A stretch of DNA of 64,000 nucleotides from Arthrobacter sp. NicSoilC5 (GTDB lineage Bacteria > Actinomycetota > Actinomycetes > Actinomycetales > Micrococcaceae). Below, piece after piece: positions 53,865 through 62,797 of the stretch. Both the position numbers and the translations under genes were made by a program. The notes beneath the pieces are model-generated. The model was not told where the DNA came from. It searched no databases and saw nothing but the letters and a program-made list of their open reading frames with translations. Position 1 is the first letter of the stretch. The number at the start of each line of letters is the position of its first letter. Location of the stretch: assembly GCF_019977395.1 (NCBI RefSeq), contig NZ_AP024660.1:4627367-4691366 (forward strand), in the 5' to 3' direction.

Positions 53865-55495
53865 TGTCTGTGCTCCTTATCCGCGGAGACCGCCGCAGGC
53901 AGGAATACTTCGAACTTGGCGCCGCGCCGGCCATTAATGGCCAGCGTACCGCCCAAACGCTGCACGGCCTGCCGGACCAGCGCCAGTCCAATGCCCCGGC
54001 CCCCCATCCCGGCGGGCTTGGTGCTGAACCCGTGCCGGAAGATCTTTTCCGAATCCGCGGGGTCGATGGCCGCCCCGGAATCGTTGACGGCGATGTCCAG
54101 TCCTTCCTCGTCCGCCTCCAGCGTCAGCACCACCCGCCGCGGGGGAGGGGCGTCGGCAGCAGCATCAATCGCGTTGTCCAGCAGGTTGCCCAGGATCGTC
54201 ACCAGGTCCTGGACGGCCACCCCGGGTGCGGCGCCCGAGCCGAGGGTGGAAACATCCAGCTGGACGCCGCGCTCGTGGGCCTCGGCCACCTTGCCCATGA
54301 CCAGGGCTCCCACCACCGGTTCATCAATCGAGCTCACCATGTCGTCCGTCAGCTGCTGGCTCAGGGCCAGGTCCTGGGTGGCGAAATCGAGGGCTTCGCC
54401 CGTCCGGCCAAGCTCCAGGAGCGAGACCATGGTGTGGAGCCGGTTGGCGTGTTCATGGGTCTGGGCCCGCAGCGCATCCGAAAGGGTCCGCATGGTCTGC
54501 AGCTCGTTGCCCAGTGCCTCGATTTCCGTCCGGTCCCGGAGCGTGGCCACTGTTCCATACACGGGGACCTTCCCCCGCGCCCCAGGGGACTCGGGCCCCC
54601 TGGCCGGGCCCTGGTTGACCACCAGCACGCGGGAACCGGTCAGCACCATCTCGTCCTTGGTGGTGCGCCCCGAATCGAACAGGCTGCGCAGCTCGCTGTC
54701 CAGGGGGAGGTCTGCCAGGGATGGGGGCCGCGTGGGATCGTTGCTGCCCGTTTCGGCGAGGCCCAGCAGTTCGGCAGCCTGGTCGTTGTACATCACCACG
54801 CGCTTCTTGGCATCGATGAGGATCAGCCCTTCGCGCACCGAGTGCAGCACTGATTCGTAGTAGGTGAACAACTGCGCCAGCTGTTCGGGCCCCCAGCCGC
54901 GCGTCACTCGCCGCAGATACCTGCCCAGCAGCCACGACGCCAGGGATCCGCCCACCAGCAGGGCGATGCCGACGGCCAGCAGGACCGGCAGGCGGCCGGT
55001 GAAGGCCACGTCGACGCTGCGGACGGTGACACCCGCCGCCACCAGCGCCTTCACGGTCCCTTGGGCGTCCTTGACCGGAACGATGGTCCGGACCGAGGGG
55101 CCCAGGGTGCCGGCGGTGACTTCGGTGAAGGCCCGGCCCTGCAATGCAGCGTCGATGGAGCCGATGTACGGGTGGCCCAGTTCCTCGTCCCGCGGGTGTG
55201 TCCAGCGGGTCCGGTCAGGAGCCATGATGGTGATGAAGTCGATGTGGGCGGCGCTGGTGACGTCCTTGGCGTAAGGCTGCAGCAGGGCGGACGGGTCCGG
55301 CGTGGCGGCGGCCTGGAGCACCAGGGGATTGGCGGCGATGGAGGCAGCCACTCCTTCCATGCGGCGCCCCGCCTCGTCATACGTACGGTCCCGGGCGTCC
55401 ACGTAGGCCGCAGTCCCCACAATGGCGATGAAGGATACGACGATCAGCAGGTTCGCCAGGAAGAGCCGGCGGGCGATACTCCAGCGGTGGATCAT
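53861..55495 (-). CDS. CitA/DcuS-family sensor histidine kinase
   Basis: A 544-aa membrane sensor. Two membrane helices (about 11-32 and 169-191) enclose an extracytoplasmic PASp domain (about 35-165), the ligand site that in CitA/DcuS binds citrate or C4-dicarboxylates. A cytoplasmic PAS domain (about 212-325) is followed by the phospho-acceptor His347 in AQTHEHANRLHTM and a HATPase domain (ILGNLLDNAIDAA, GGRGIGLALV). ATG 55495 has AAGGAGG upstream; a longer reading frame on this strand runs antisense to dctA and is not real. It shares a 159-base promoter region with dctA. Confidence 0.93.
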   Translation of the reverse strand: MIHRWSIARRLFLANLLIVVSFIAIVGTAAYVDARDRTYDEAGRRMEGVAASIAANPLVLQAAATPDPSALLQPYAKDVTSAAHIDFITIMAPDRTRWTHPRDEELGHPYIGSIDAALQGRAFTEVTAGTLGPSVRTIVPVKDAQGTVKALVAAGVTVRSVDVAFTGRLPVLLAVGIALLVGGSLASWLLGRYLRRVTRGWGPEQLAQLFTYYESVLHSVREGLILIDAKKRVVMYNDQAAELLGLAETGSNDPTRPPSLADLPLDSELRSLFDSGRTTKDEMVLTGSRVLVVNQGPARGPESPGARGKVPVYGTVATLRDRTEIEALGNELQTMRTLSDALRAQTHEHANRLHTMVSLLELGRTGEALDFATQDLALSQQLTDDMVSSIDEPVVGALVMGKVAEAHERGVQLDVSTLGSGAAPGVAVQDLVTILGNLLDNAIDAAADAPPPRRVVLTLEADEEGLDIAVNDSGAAIDPADSEKIFRHGFSTKPAGMGGRGIGLALVRQAVQRLGGTLAINGRRGAKFEVFLPAAVSADKEHRQ

Positions 55496-55654
55496 GCCTG
55501 CCTCCTTCAGAACCCCGGGGGTGCCGCGACCAATATGAACGCAACGGTGAGCTGGATCACGGGGTGCCCAATGATGGATATCACATTGCACGGACGTGTT
55601 GAGCCCAGAGACTGCGCCGCAGCGTCTATCAGAATATCCACAAGGAGACACATC

Positions 55655-56998
55655 ATGGCTTCTCAACGAGGAGAGTCGCTCGAGACCGCGACGCCGCGGC
55701 GCAAGGGACTGGACAAGTCCCACTACCTTTACATTGCCGTTATCGCCGCCGTCGTCCTCGGCGCGGTTGTCGGCCTGCTCTTCCCGGAGGTGGGCAAGTC
55801 CCTCAAGCCCCTGGGAGACGGGTTCGTCAAGCTCATCAAGATGATGATTGCCCCGGTCATCTTCTGCACGATTGTCCTGGGCATCGGATCCATTGCCAAG
55901 GCAGCCACCGTCGGCAAGGTGGGCGGCCTCGCACTGGGCTACTTCATCATCATGTCCACCTTCGCGCTGGCCATCGGCCTCGTGGTGGGCAACCTGATCC
56001 ACCCCGGCGAAGGCCTGAAGCTGACGCCCTACGACCCCAACAAGAAGGCCGCCACTGACAGCACCGTGGACTTCCTGATGGGCATCATCCCGGGTGACAT
56101 CCCCGTCCTGCCCACCCTGCTGGCCGCCATCCTGGTGGGCTTCGCCCTGCAGAAGATGGGCACGCAGGGGACCCCCATCCTCAAGGCCATCGGCCACGCC
56201 CAGGGCCTCGTTTTCCGCATCCTCATCATGATCATGTGGCTGGCTCCGATTGGTGCCTTCGGTGCCATCGCCGCCGTCGTCGGCGCAACCGGCGTCCAGG
56301 CCATCGTGAGCATGTTCACGCTGATGATCGCCTTCTACATCACCTGCGCACTGTTCATCGTGGTCATCCTGGGCGGCCTCCTCCAGGTCGTTGCCGGAGT
56401 GAACATCTTCAAGCTGATGAAGTACCTGGCCCGCGAGTACCTCATCATCTTCTCCACCTCCTCCTCCGAAGCGGCGCTGCCCCGCCTGATCGCCAAGATG
56501 GAACACCTCGGCGTCTCCAAGCCCGTCGTGGGCGTCACCGTTCCCACGGGCTACTCCTTCAACCTGGACGGAACCGCCATCTACCTGACCATGGCGTCCC
56601 TCTTCGTTGCCAACGCCATGGGAACCCCGCTGGACCTCGGCGCCCAGATCTCCCTGCTGGTCTTCATGATCATCGCCTCCAAGGGTGCCGCCGGCGTCAC
56701 CGGCGCCGGCCTGGCCACCCTCGCAGCAGGCCTGCAGGCACACCGTCCCGAGCTGCTGGGCGGCGTGGGCATGATCGTGGGAATCGACCGCTTCATGTCC
56801 GAGGCCCGCGCCCTGACCAACTTCACCGGCAACGCAGTGGCCACGGTCCTGGTGGGCACCTGGGTCAAGGAGATCGACGGCGGCCAGGTTGCCCGCGTCC
56901 TCTCCGGCGAAGTCCCCTTCGACGAGCAGACCATGATCGCCGGCCACGGCGAGATGGCACCGAAGGAAGAAGGCGCCCGCGAGGCCGCCAAGGCCTAG
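55655..56998 (+). CDS. dctA: C4-dicarboxylate:cation symporter (DctA, DAACS family)
   Basis: A 447-aa transporter with about eight membrane helices and two re-entrant hairpins. Family motifs are present: SSSEAALPRLI (about 267-277, serine-rich hairpin), GYSFNLDGTAIYLTMA (about 296-311) and GAAGVTGAGLATLAA near 345. It imports succinate, fumarate or malate with protons or sodium; glutamate transport is possible in this family. ATG 55655 has AAGGAG upstream. It is divergent from the CitA/CitB-type sensor-regulator genes, which probably control it. A strong terminator follows. Confidence 0.93.
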   Translation: MASQRGESLETATPRRKGLDKSHYLYIAVIAAVVLGAVVGLLFPEVGKSLKPLGDGFVKLIKMMIAPVIFCTIVLGIGSIAKAATVGKVGGLALGYFIIMSTFALAIGLVVGNLIHPGEGLKLTPYDPNKKAATDSTVDFLMGIIPGDIPVLPTLLAAILVGFALQKMGTQGTPILKAIGHAQGLVFRILIMIMWLAPIGAFGAIAAVVGATGVQAIVSMFTLMIAFYITCALFIVVILGGLLQVVAGVNIFKLMKYLAREYLIIFSTSSSEAALPRLIAKMEHLGVSKPVVGVTVPTGYSFNLDGTAIYLTMASLFVANAMGTPLDLGAQISLLVFMIIASKGAAGVTGAGLATLAAGLQAHRPELLGGVGMIVGIDRFMSEARALTNFTGNAVATVLVGTWVKEIDGGQVARVLSGEVPFDEQTMIAGHGEMAPKEEGAREAAKA

Positions 56999-57020
56999 CC
57001 TCTGTCCCATAAGAGACGTG

Positions 57021-57055
57021 AAACCGCCCCTGCAGCCCTGCTGCGGGGGCGGTTT
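57021..57055 (+). terminator. Intrinsic terminator of dctA
   Basis: AAACCGCCCCTGCAG (57021-57035) pairs with CTGCGGGGGCGGTTT (57041-57055) with one mismatch and a five-base loop; the stem runs into TTTTT. A textbook Rho-independent terminator. Confidence 0.92.
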
Positions 57056-57217
57056 TTCGTTGCCCTGCAGTGCAACCTTCGACCTCAGCTAGAGGGTCAA
57101 GGCTCAACATTCGCGGAAAGTCAAGTTCCGTCGAATACCGTGTCGGGCGCTGTAACCTAGGGAGCAGAACGAACGGCGCTGGTCAGCCAGCGGCAGGAAA
57201 TCACCGTCATCGAAAGT

Positions 57218-58129
57218 GTGGACAGATACGTGAGCAGCGAACAGGGTTCAGCAACTCTGGAGGGCACGGAATTCGACCTGGAAAACGCGGTGATGGGCCC
57301 CACGGGTCGCCCATACCGCGAGTTCCCGGAACCCGCGCCGCTGTCCTCCCACGGTCCGGCCCGCGTCATCGCCATGGTCAACCAGAAGGGCGGCGTCGGG
57401 AAGACCACCTCCACCATCAACCTGGCCGCGGCACTCGCCGAATACGGCCGGCGTGTCCTGCTGGTGGACTTCGACCCCCAGGGTGCGCTGTCGGCGGGCC
57501 TGGGCGTCAACCCGCACGAACTCGACCTCACCGTGTACAACGTCCTGATGGACCGCAAGGTGGACATCCGCGACGCCATCCACCAGACCGGTGTCGAGAA
57601 CGTCGACCTGCTGCCGGCCAACATCGACCTCTCCGCGGCGGAAGTGCAGCTGGTGAACGAGGTGGCGCGCGAACAGGTCCTGGACCGTGCGCTGAAGAAG
57701 GTCGAAGACGACTACGACGTCGTCCTCATCGACTGCCAGCCGTCCCTGGGCCTCCTGACCGTCAACGCCCTCACCGCGGCCCACGGCGTCATCATCCCGC
57801 TCATTTGCGAGTTCTTCGCGCTCCGCGCCGTGGCCCTCCTCGTTGAGACCATCGACAAGGTCCAGGACAGGCTGAACCCGCGGCTGCAGGTGGACGGCGT
57901 GCTGGCCACCATGTACGACGCACGCACGCTGCACAGCCGCGAAGTGATCACCCGGCTGGTGGAGGCGTTCGGTGACAAAGTCTTTGAAACCGTCATCAAG
58001 CGCTCCATCAAGTTCGCGGATGCCACCGTGGCTGCGGAGCCCATCACCAGCTACGCCGGAAACCACGTGGGTGCTGACGCCTACCGCCGGCTGGCCAAGG
58101 AGCTGATCTCCCGCGGCGGCGCACCCTAA
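57218..58129 (+). CDS. ParA-family ATPase of the scpAB operon
   Basis: A 303-aa deviant-Walker ATPase. NQKGGVGKTTSTINLA (about 54-69) is the deviant Walker A, VDFDPQGALSAGLG the A' motif and VVLIDCQPSLG the B motif. It is not the oriC-linked parA: no parB is adjacent, and homologues sit beside scpA in many actinobacteria, suggesting a role in chromosome organisation with the SMC complex (inference). The start is GTG 57218; GTG 57230 is an alternative. A 45-aa N-terminal extension precedes the ATPase core. scpA begins seven bases downstream. Confidence 0.9.
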   Translation: MDRYVSSEQGSATLEGTEFDLENAVMGPTGRPYREFPEPAPLSSHGPARVIAMVNQKGGVGKTTSTINLAAALAEYGRRVLLVDFDPQGALSAGLGVNPHELDLTVYNVLMDRKVDIRDAIHQTGVENVDLLPANIDLSAAEVQLVNEVAREQVLDRALKKVEDDYDVVLIDCQPSLGLLTVNALTAAHGVIIPLICEFFALRAVALLVETIDKVQDRLNPRLQVDGVLATMYDARTLHSREVITRLVEAFGDKVFETVIKRSIKFADATVAAEPITSYAGNHVGADAYRRLAKELISRGGAP

Positions 58130-58136
58130 GCACGCC

Positions 58137-58952
58137 GTGGCCGAGACCAAACCCGGCTTCGAGGTGCGGCTGGCCAACTTCACGGGTCCGTTCGACCTCC
58201 TCCTGGGACTGATCGCCAAGCACCAGCTGGACATCACCGAAGTTGCCATCGCCACGGTCACCGATGAGTTCATCAAGTACATCCGCAAGCTGCAGGAGCT
58301 CGGTGAAGAATGGGCCCTGGACGAGGCCAGCGAGTTCCTGGTGATTGCCGCCACCCTGCTTGACCTCAAGGCAGCACGGCTCCTCCCGGCCGGAGAAGTC
58401 GAGGACGACGAGGACATCGCCCTGCTGGAAGCGCGGGACCTCCTGTTTGCCCGGCTGCTCCAGTACAAGGCCTTCAAGCAGGTGGCAGGCATCATGGGCG
58501 AAACCCTGCACCAGGAAGGCCGCCGCTTTCCACGGCAGGTGGCACTCGAGGAACATTTCGCAGCCATGCTCCCCGAGCTCGTCTGGAAACATACGCCCCG
58601 GCAGTTCGCTGCACTGGCAGAAGCCGCGCTTCGGCCCAAGGCGCCGGCGCAGCCACCACAGGTTGCCCTCGGCCACCTGCACGGCGGCAATGTCAGCGTC
58701 AAGGAGCAGGCCGAAGTGCTGGGCCTCAGGCTCCAGCAGGAGTCACCCCTGACATTCCGTTCCCTGATTGCCGACGCCGAGTCCACCCTGGTGGTGGTGG
58801 CCCGGTTCCTGGCCCTGCTGGAGTTGTTCCGGGACCGGGCTGTCTCGTTCGACCAGCTCTCCCCGCTGGCGGACCTTGCCATCCACTGGACGGCCGACCG
58901 CCGGGACTGGTCGGCGGAAAACCTAAGCGAAGAATTCGAGGAGCAACTGTGA
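58137..58952 (+). CDS. scpA: Segregation and condensation protein A (kleisin)
   Basis: A 271-aa kleisin that bridges SMC heads. The N-terminal domain FEVRLANFTGPFDLLLGLIA (about 9-28) and ITEVAIATVTDEFIKYIRKL (about 34-53) bind the SMC neck. The middle acidic segment (EVEDDEDIALLEARD) binds ScpB, and the C-terminal winged helix (about 185-265) binds the SMC head. GTG 58137; the stop overlaps the scpB GTG by four bases. Confidence 0.95.
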   Translation: MAETKPGFEVRLANFTGPFDLLLGLIAKHQLDITEVAIATVTDEFIKYIRKLQELGEEWALDEASEFLVIAATLLDLKAARLLPAGEVEDDEDIALLEARDLLFARLLQYKAFKQVAGIMGETLHQEGRRFPRQVALEEHFAAMLPELVWKHTPRQFAALAEAALRPKAPAQPPQVALGHLHGGNVSVKEQAEVLGLRLQQESPLTFRSLIADAESTLVVVARFLALLELFRDRAVSFDQLSPLADLAIHWTADRRDWSAENLSEEFEEQL

Positions 58953-59635
58953 ACCCGCAGGAGGATACGCAGCCGCAGCAGACGCGGTGGCAGGACGACG
59001 CCGGCCACGGCCCCGCCTTCGCCGACCTTCCCGGCGGCGCCAAGGCTGCCCTGGAAGCCGTCCTCATGGTTTTGGACGAACCGGCCACGGAGGAGGAGCT
59101 GGCGGCAGGGGTGGGGCTAACGGTGGACTCGGTCCGCTCTCTGCTGGCAGAACTGCAGCGCGATTATAACGGCTATACTGTTAAAGCCCCGGAGGTGGAG
59201 AGTGCCAGCAGCGCTGGTATCGGTTCCAGTCCCCGGGGTTTTGAATTGCGGAACATCGCCGGTGGCTGGCGCATCTACTCCCGCACGGAATTTGCCGACA
59301 TTGTGGGCAAGTACGTGCTTGAGGGGCAGACTGCCAGGCTCACCCAGGCGGCGTTGGAAACACTGGCGGTCATCGCGTACCGCCAGCCCGTTTCCCGGGC
59401 GCGCGTGTCTGCAATTCGCGGGGTCAATGTTGACTCTGTCGTACGGACGCTGGCCCAGCGCGGGCTGATCGAGGACGCGGGAACAGATCCCGAGTCCGGC
59501 GCAATCCTCTACCGGACTACCTCGTATTTCCTCGAACGGATGGGAATCAGTTCAGTGGAGGACCTGCCCCAACTGTCGCCGCACCTTCCGGGGCTCGACG
59601 GGATCGCAGAGTTCTACGACGCCGGGACGATGTAG
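58949..59635 (+). CDS. scpB: Segregation and condensation protein B
   Basis: A 228-aa protein with two winged-helix domains (about 30-110 and 115-195), including TQAALETLAVIAYRQPVSRARVSAIR and VDSVVRTLAQRGLIEDAG, the ScpB signature. An insert of about 15 serine/glycine-rich residues lies between the two. It joins ScpA and SMC in condensing the chromosome. GTG 58949 overlaps scpA. About 127 bases of intergenic DNA with no clear terminator follow. Confidence 0.95.
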   Translation: MNPQEDTQPQQTRWQDDAGHGPAFADLPGGAKAALEAVLMVLDEPATEEELAAGVGLTVDSVRSLLAELQRDYNGYTVKAPEVESASSAGIGSSPRGFELRNIAGGWRIYSRTEFADIVGKYVLEGQTARLTQAALETLAVIAYRQPVSRARVSAIRGVNVDSVVRTLAQRGLIEDAGTDPESGAILYRTTSYFLERMGISSVEDLPQLSPHLPGLDGIAEFYDAGTM

Positions 59636-59762
59636 GCAGGACACCCCTGCCCGCAACAGTCCATCCAGCACGGTTATTTATCAGGGCAGACGAAGTCTGC
59701 GCGGCTGGCTAAGGTTGTCCTTGGACATCTCAGCCGGCCAATACACATTTGAAGGACGGGTC

Positions 59763-60971
59763 ATGACACAGGCGGGACGCCAGGGTTCACCACGTAACGG
59801 TTCGGGACGCGGCGGGAACGAACGCAACAGTTCACAGCGCAACCCGGCACAGGGCGGCAGCTTCAGCGGGGGCTCCCGCGGCGGAGCAGGCAAGCGATCC
59901 TCCGGATTCGGCGGGGACCGCCCGCACCGCGCGCCCAAGCCGCGCGAAGAGCGCTTCATCGACCCCGACCTCGCGGGGGACCAGCAGGGACGCGGAGCCG
60001 AGCCCGCCAGGGGTGCCAAGCCGTCGTCGCGCAAGCCCGCGGCCCGCAAGCCCGGTGCCGGGAAAGCCCCCGGAACCCCCGGTGCGCTCAAGCCCAAGCC
60101 GCGAACGGGCGCTCCCGGAGCAGCCGCTTCCCGTGCTTTCGGCAGCGAACGCTTTGGCCAGAACCTGGGGCCGGTCCGCAAGCCTGCACGGAAGAAGGGT
60201 CCCCGGGGCAACGTTCCCCAGTCCGAACTCCACGATGCCGACGGCGTGCGCCTCCAGAAGGTGATGGCCTCCGCAGGAGTCGCCTCCCGGCGCGTCTGCG
60301 AAGAGATGATCGCCGAGGGCCGTGTCGAAGTTGACGGCCAGGTAGTCACCGAACTCGGTGTCCGCGTAGACCCCAAGACTGCCGTAATCCACGTTGACGG
60401 CCTGCGGATCCAGCTGGACGAAAACCTGGTCTACATGGTCTTCAACAAGCCCAAGGGCGTGGTGTCCACCATGGAGGACCCCGAGGGCCGGCCCTGCATC
60501 AGCGACTTCCTGAAGAACAACAAGAACACCGGCGAACGCCTCTTCCACGTTGGCCGGCTCGACGTCGCCACCGAAGGCCTGCTGCTGCTGACCAACGACG
60601 GCGAACTCGCCAACCGGCTCACTCACCCCTCCTACGAGGTTCCCAAGACCTACCTGGTGCAGGTGCGCGGACCGTTCCCGCAGGGCGTTGGCGCCCAGTT
60701 GAAGGCCGGCGTCGAGCTGGAGGACGGCTTCGCTTCCGTTGACTCCTTCCGCCTGGTGGACTCAACCCCGGGCCATGTGCTGATCGAGGTTGTACTCCAC
60801 TCCGGCAAGAACCGCATTGTCCGGCGCCTCTTCGACGCCGTTGGCTTCCCGGTCCAGCGGCTGGTCCGCGTCAAGGTGGGCCCCATCGGGCTCGGCGACC
60901 AGCGCCAGGGCAGCATCCGCAACCTGGGCAAGCAGGAAGTCGGCCACCTGCTGGCATCCGTAGGGCTCTGA
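59763..60971 (+). CDS. Pseudouridine synthase, RsuA/RluB family, with disordered N-terminus
   Basis: A 402-aa protein. Residues about 1-155 are basic, Gly/Ser/Arg/Pro-rich and likely disordered. An S4 domain (about 160-215, RLQKVMASAGVASRRVCEEM) and the catalytic domain follow, with GRLDVATEGLLLLTNDG (about 262-278) holding the active-site Asp and HSGKNRIVRRLFDAVGFPV near the end. It probably modifies 23S rRNA (RluB-like, U2605) or 16S. ATG 59763 has GAAGGAC upstream; TTG 59715 would add residues without support. tyrA follows after three bases. Confidence 0.9.
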   Translation: MTQAGRQGSPRNGSGRGGNERNSSQRNPAQGGSFSGGSRGGAGKRSSGFGGDRPHRAPKPREERFIDPDLAGDQQGRGAEPARGAKPSSRKPAARKPGAGKAPGTPGALKPKPRTGAPGAAASRAFGSERFGQNLGPVRKPARKKGPRGNVPQSELHDADGVRLQKVMASAGVASRRVCEEMIAEGRVEVDGQVVTELGVRVDPKTAVIHVDGLRIQLDENLVYMVFNKPKGVVSTMEDPEGRPCISDFLKNNKNTGERLFHVGRLDVATEGLLLLTNDGELANRLTHPSYEVPKTYLVQVRGPFPQGVGAQLKAGVELEDGFASVDSFRLVDSTPGHVLIEVVLHSGKNRIVRRLFDAVGFPVQRLVRVKVGPIGLGDQRQGSIRNLGKQEVGHLLASVGL

Positions 60972-60974
60972 GGC

Positions 60975-62084
60975 ATGTCCGCGTTCAAAAGCCAGGGCCG
61001 CGGCCACCTGGATGGCCCGGTGGTGGTCATCGGCACCGGGCTGCTGGGCACCAGCATTGGGCTGGGCCTGCGGGGGCGCGGCGTACCCGTGTTCCTCTCG
61101 GACCCGTCGCCCACCAACCAGGCGGTGGCCGTGGACATCGGTGCCGGCCGCCCGCTGCCGGAACTGGGCGATGCAGCGCCGCAGCTGGTGGTGGTGGCCG
61201 CCCCGCCGGACGTCACGGCCGACGTCGTCCTTGCCGCGCTGTCCAACTACCCGGACGCTGTGGTCATCGACATCGCCAGCGTGAAGGCGGGCATCCTGGC
61301 CCGGCTGCGGGAATCGGGCGTCGACCTTTCCCGCTACGTGGGGACCCACCCCATGGCGGGCCGCGAAAAGTCCGGCCCCGTAGCGGCGCGCGGTGAGCTC
61401 TTCACGTCCATGCCCTGGGTGCTCTGCCCCTCCGAGGAAACGTCCGGTGGCGCCCTGCAGGTGGCCCGCTCGCTCGCCTCGGACCTGGGGGCCGTCGTCT
61501 CGCAGTTCACGGCGGACGAACACGACGAAGCCGTGGCACTGGTCTCGCACCTGCCCCAGGTGATGTCCTCACTGCTGGCCAGCCGGCTGCAGGGAACTCC
61601 TCTGCACGCGTTGTCCCTGGCAGGCAACGGACTGCGTGACGTCACCAGGATCGCGGCCAGCGACCCCACCCTGTGGGTCCAGATCCTCGGCGGCAACGCG
61701 GACAAGGTGGTGGAGATCCTCTACGGTGTCCGGGACGACCTGAACCGGTTGATTGGAACCCTGGAGAACCCCACCGCACCCGGGGCCCGGCTGGACCTCG
61801 CGCAGCTGATCAGCGAGGGCAACGCCGGCCAGGCGCGGATCCCCGGGAAACACGGTGGTCCGCCGCAGGCTTATGCATGGCTTACCGTCCTGGTGGATGA
61901 CAAGCCTGGCCAGATCGCCCGGCTGCTCACCGAGATCGGGGAGATCGGCGTCAACCTGGAGGACATGCGGCTTGACCACTCGTCAGGCCAAAACGTGGGT
62001 ATGGTGGAAATCTCCGTGTTGCCGAACAAGCACGACCACTTGATCGAAGCTCTCAACGACCGCGGATGGCGGGTACTTCAGTAA
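60975..62084 (+). CDS. tyrA: Prephenate dehydrogenase
   Basis: A 369-aa enzyme of tyrosine synthesis converting prephenate to 4-hydroxyphenylpyruvate with NAD. VVVIGTGLLGTSIGLGLRG (about 16-34) is the Rossmann motif; VGTHPMAGREKSGP (about 121-134) holds the catalytic His; HLPQVMSSLLA is also conserved. A C-terminal ACT domain (about 295-369, LTVLVDDKPGQIARLLTEIG) suggests tyrosine feedback. The TAA stop overlaps the cmk ATG by one base (TAATG). Confidence 0.94.
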   Translation: MSAFKSQGRGHLDGPVVVIGTGLLGTSIGLGLRGRGVPVFLSDPSPTNQAVAVDIGAGRPLPELGDAAPQLVVVAAPPDVTADVVLAALSNYPDAVVIDIASVKAGILARLRESGVDLSRYVGTHPMAGREKSGPVAARGELFTSMPWVLCPSEETSGGALQVARSLASDLGAVVSQFTADEHDEAVALVSHLPQVMSSLLASRLQGTPLHALSLAGNGLRDVTRIAASDPTLWVQILGGNADKVVEILYGVRDDLNRLIGTLENPTAPGARLDLAQLISEGNAGQARIPGKHGGPPQAYAWLTVLVDDKPGQIARLLTEIGEIGVNLEDMRLDHSSGQNVGMVEISVLPNKHDHLIEALNDRGWRVLQ

Positions 62085-62797
62085 TGACACAGGAACTCCT
62101 CGAATCCATGCGCGCCCTGCGCATCGGCCGGCCGCTGGTGGTTGCCATCGATGGGCCTTCAGGCTCCGGAAAATCCAGCGTGAGCAAGGAAGTTGCGCGC
62201 AGGCTCCGGCTGGCCTACCTGGACACCGGCGCCATGTACCGTGCCCTGACCTGGTACTGCGTGACCGAAGGCATCGACCTTGAGGACGGCGCGGCGGTGG
62301 AACAGGCATCCAGGGACTTCGTCCTGGAACTGAGCACCAGTCCCATGGAGGAATATGTCCGGGTGGGCGGCGTGGACGTCACGGACGCCATCCGTGAGCC
62401 GGCCATCTCCTCCGCCGTCAGTGCCGTCGCCACCACCCTGGGCGCCCGGACCGAACTGATCCGGCGGCAGCGGGACCTGATCGAAAAGCACCACCGCCGG
62501 ATGGTGGTGGAAGGCAGGGACATCACCACCGTCGTCGCGCCCGGGGCCGAGGTGCGCATGCTCCTCACCGCCAGCGAGGAAGCCCGCCTGCGCCGGCGGG
62601 GCATCCAGCTGGGCGGTACTCAGAACGCCGAGCAACTGGCAGCCCAGGTCACGCACCGCGATGCCAAGGACTCCACCGTGGTGAACTTCACGCAAGCCGC
62701 TTCCGGGGTGGTGACGCTGGACTCCTCGGACCTCGACTTCGAACAGACCGTGGATGCCGCCCTCGTCATCGTCACCAAGGTCCTGAACCGTGACTGA
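62084..62797 (+). CDS. cmk: Cytidylate kinase
   Basis: A 237-aa kinase phosphorylating CMP and dCMP. The P-loop GPSGSGKSS is at 24-32, LDTGAMYRA (about 48-56) is the nucleotide-binding signature, and VEGRDITTVVAPGAEVRML (about 144-162) is the conserved GRDI motif. ATG 62084 overlaps the tyrA stop. The stop lies inside the start of the plsC-like gene (eight-base overlap). Confidence 0.95.
   Translation: MTQELLESMRALRIGRPLVVAIDGPSGSGKSSVSKEVARRLRLAYLDTGAMYRALTWYCVTEGIDLEDGAAVEQASRDFVLELSTSPMEEYVRVGGVDVTDAIREPAISSAVSAVATTLGARTELIRRQRDLIEKHHRRMVVEGRDITTVVAPGAEVRMLLTASEEARLRRRGIQLGGTQNAEQLAAQVTHRDAKDSTVVNFTQAASGVVTLDSSDLDFEQTVDAALVIVTKVLNRD

Noticed and set aside
53861..57010. 1049-codon open frame joining the sensor kinase with sequence opposite dctA
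   Set aside because: The upstream part is antisense to DctA; AAGGAGG and the ATG at 55495 set the kinase start.
57218..58129. Chromosome-origin parA or plasmid partition gene
   Set aside because: No parB or parS nearby; linkage to scpA and scpB marks it as the scp-operon ParA-like protein.
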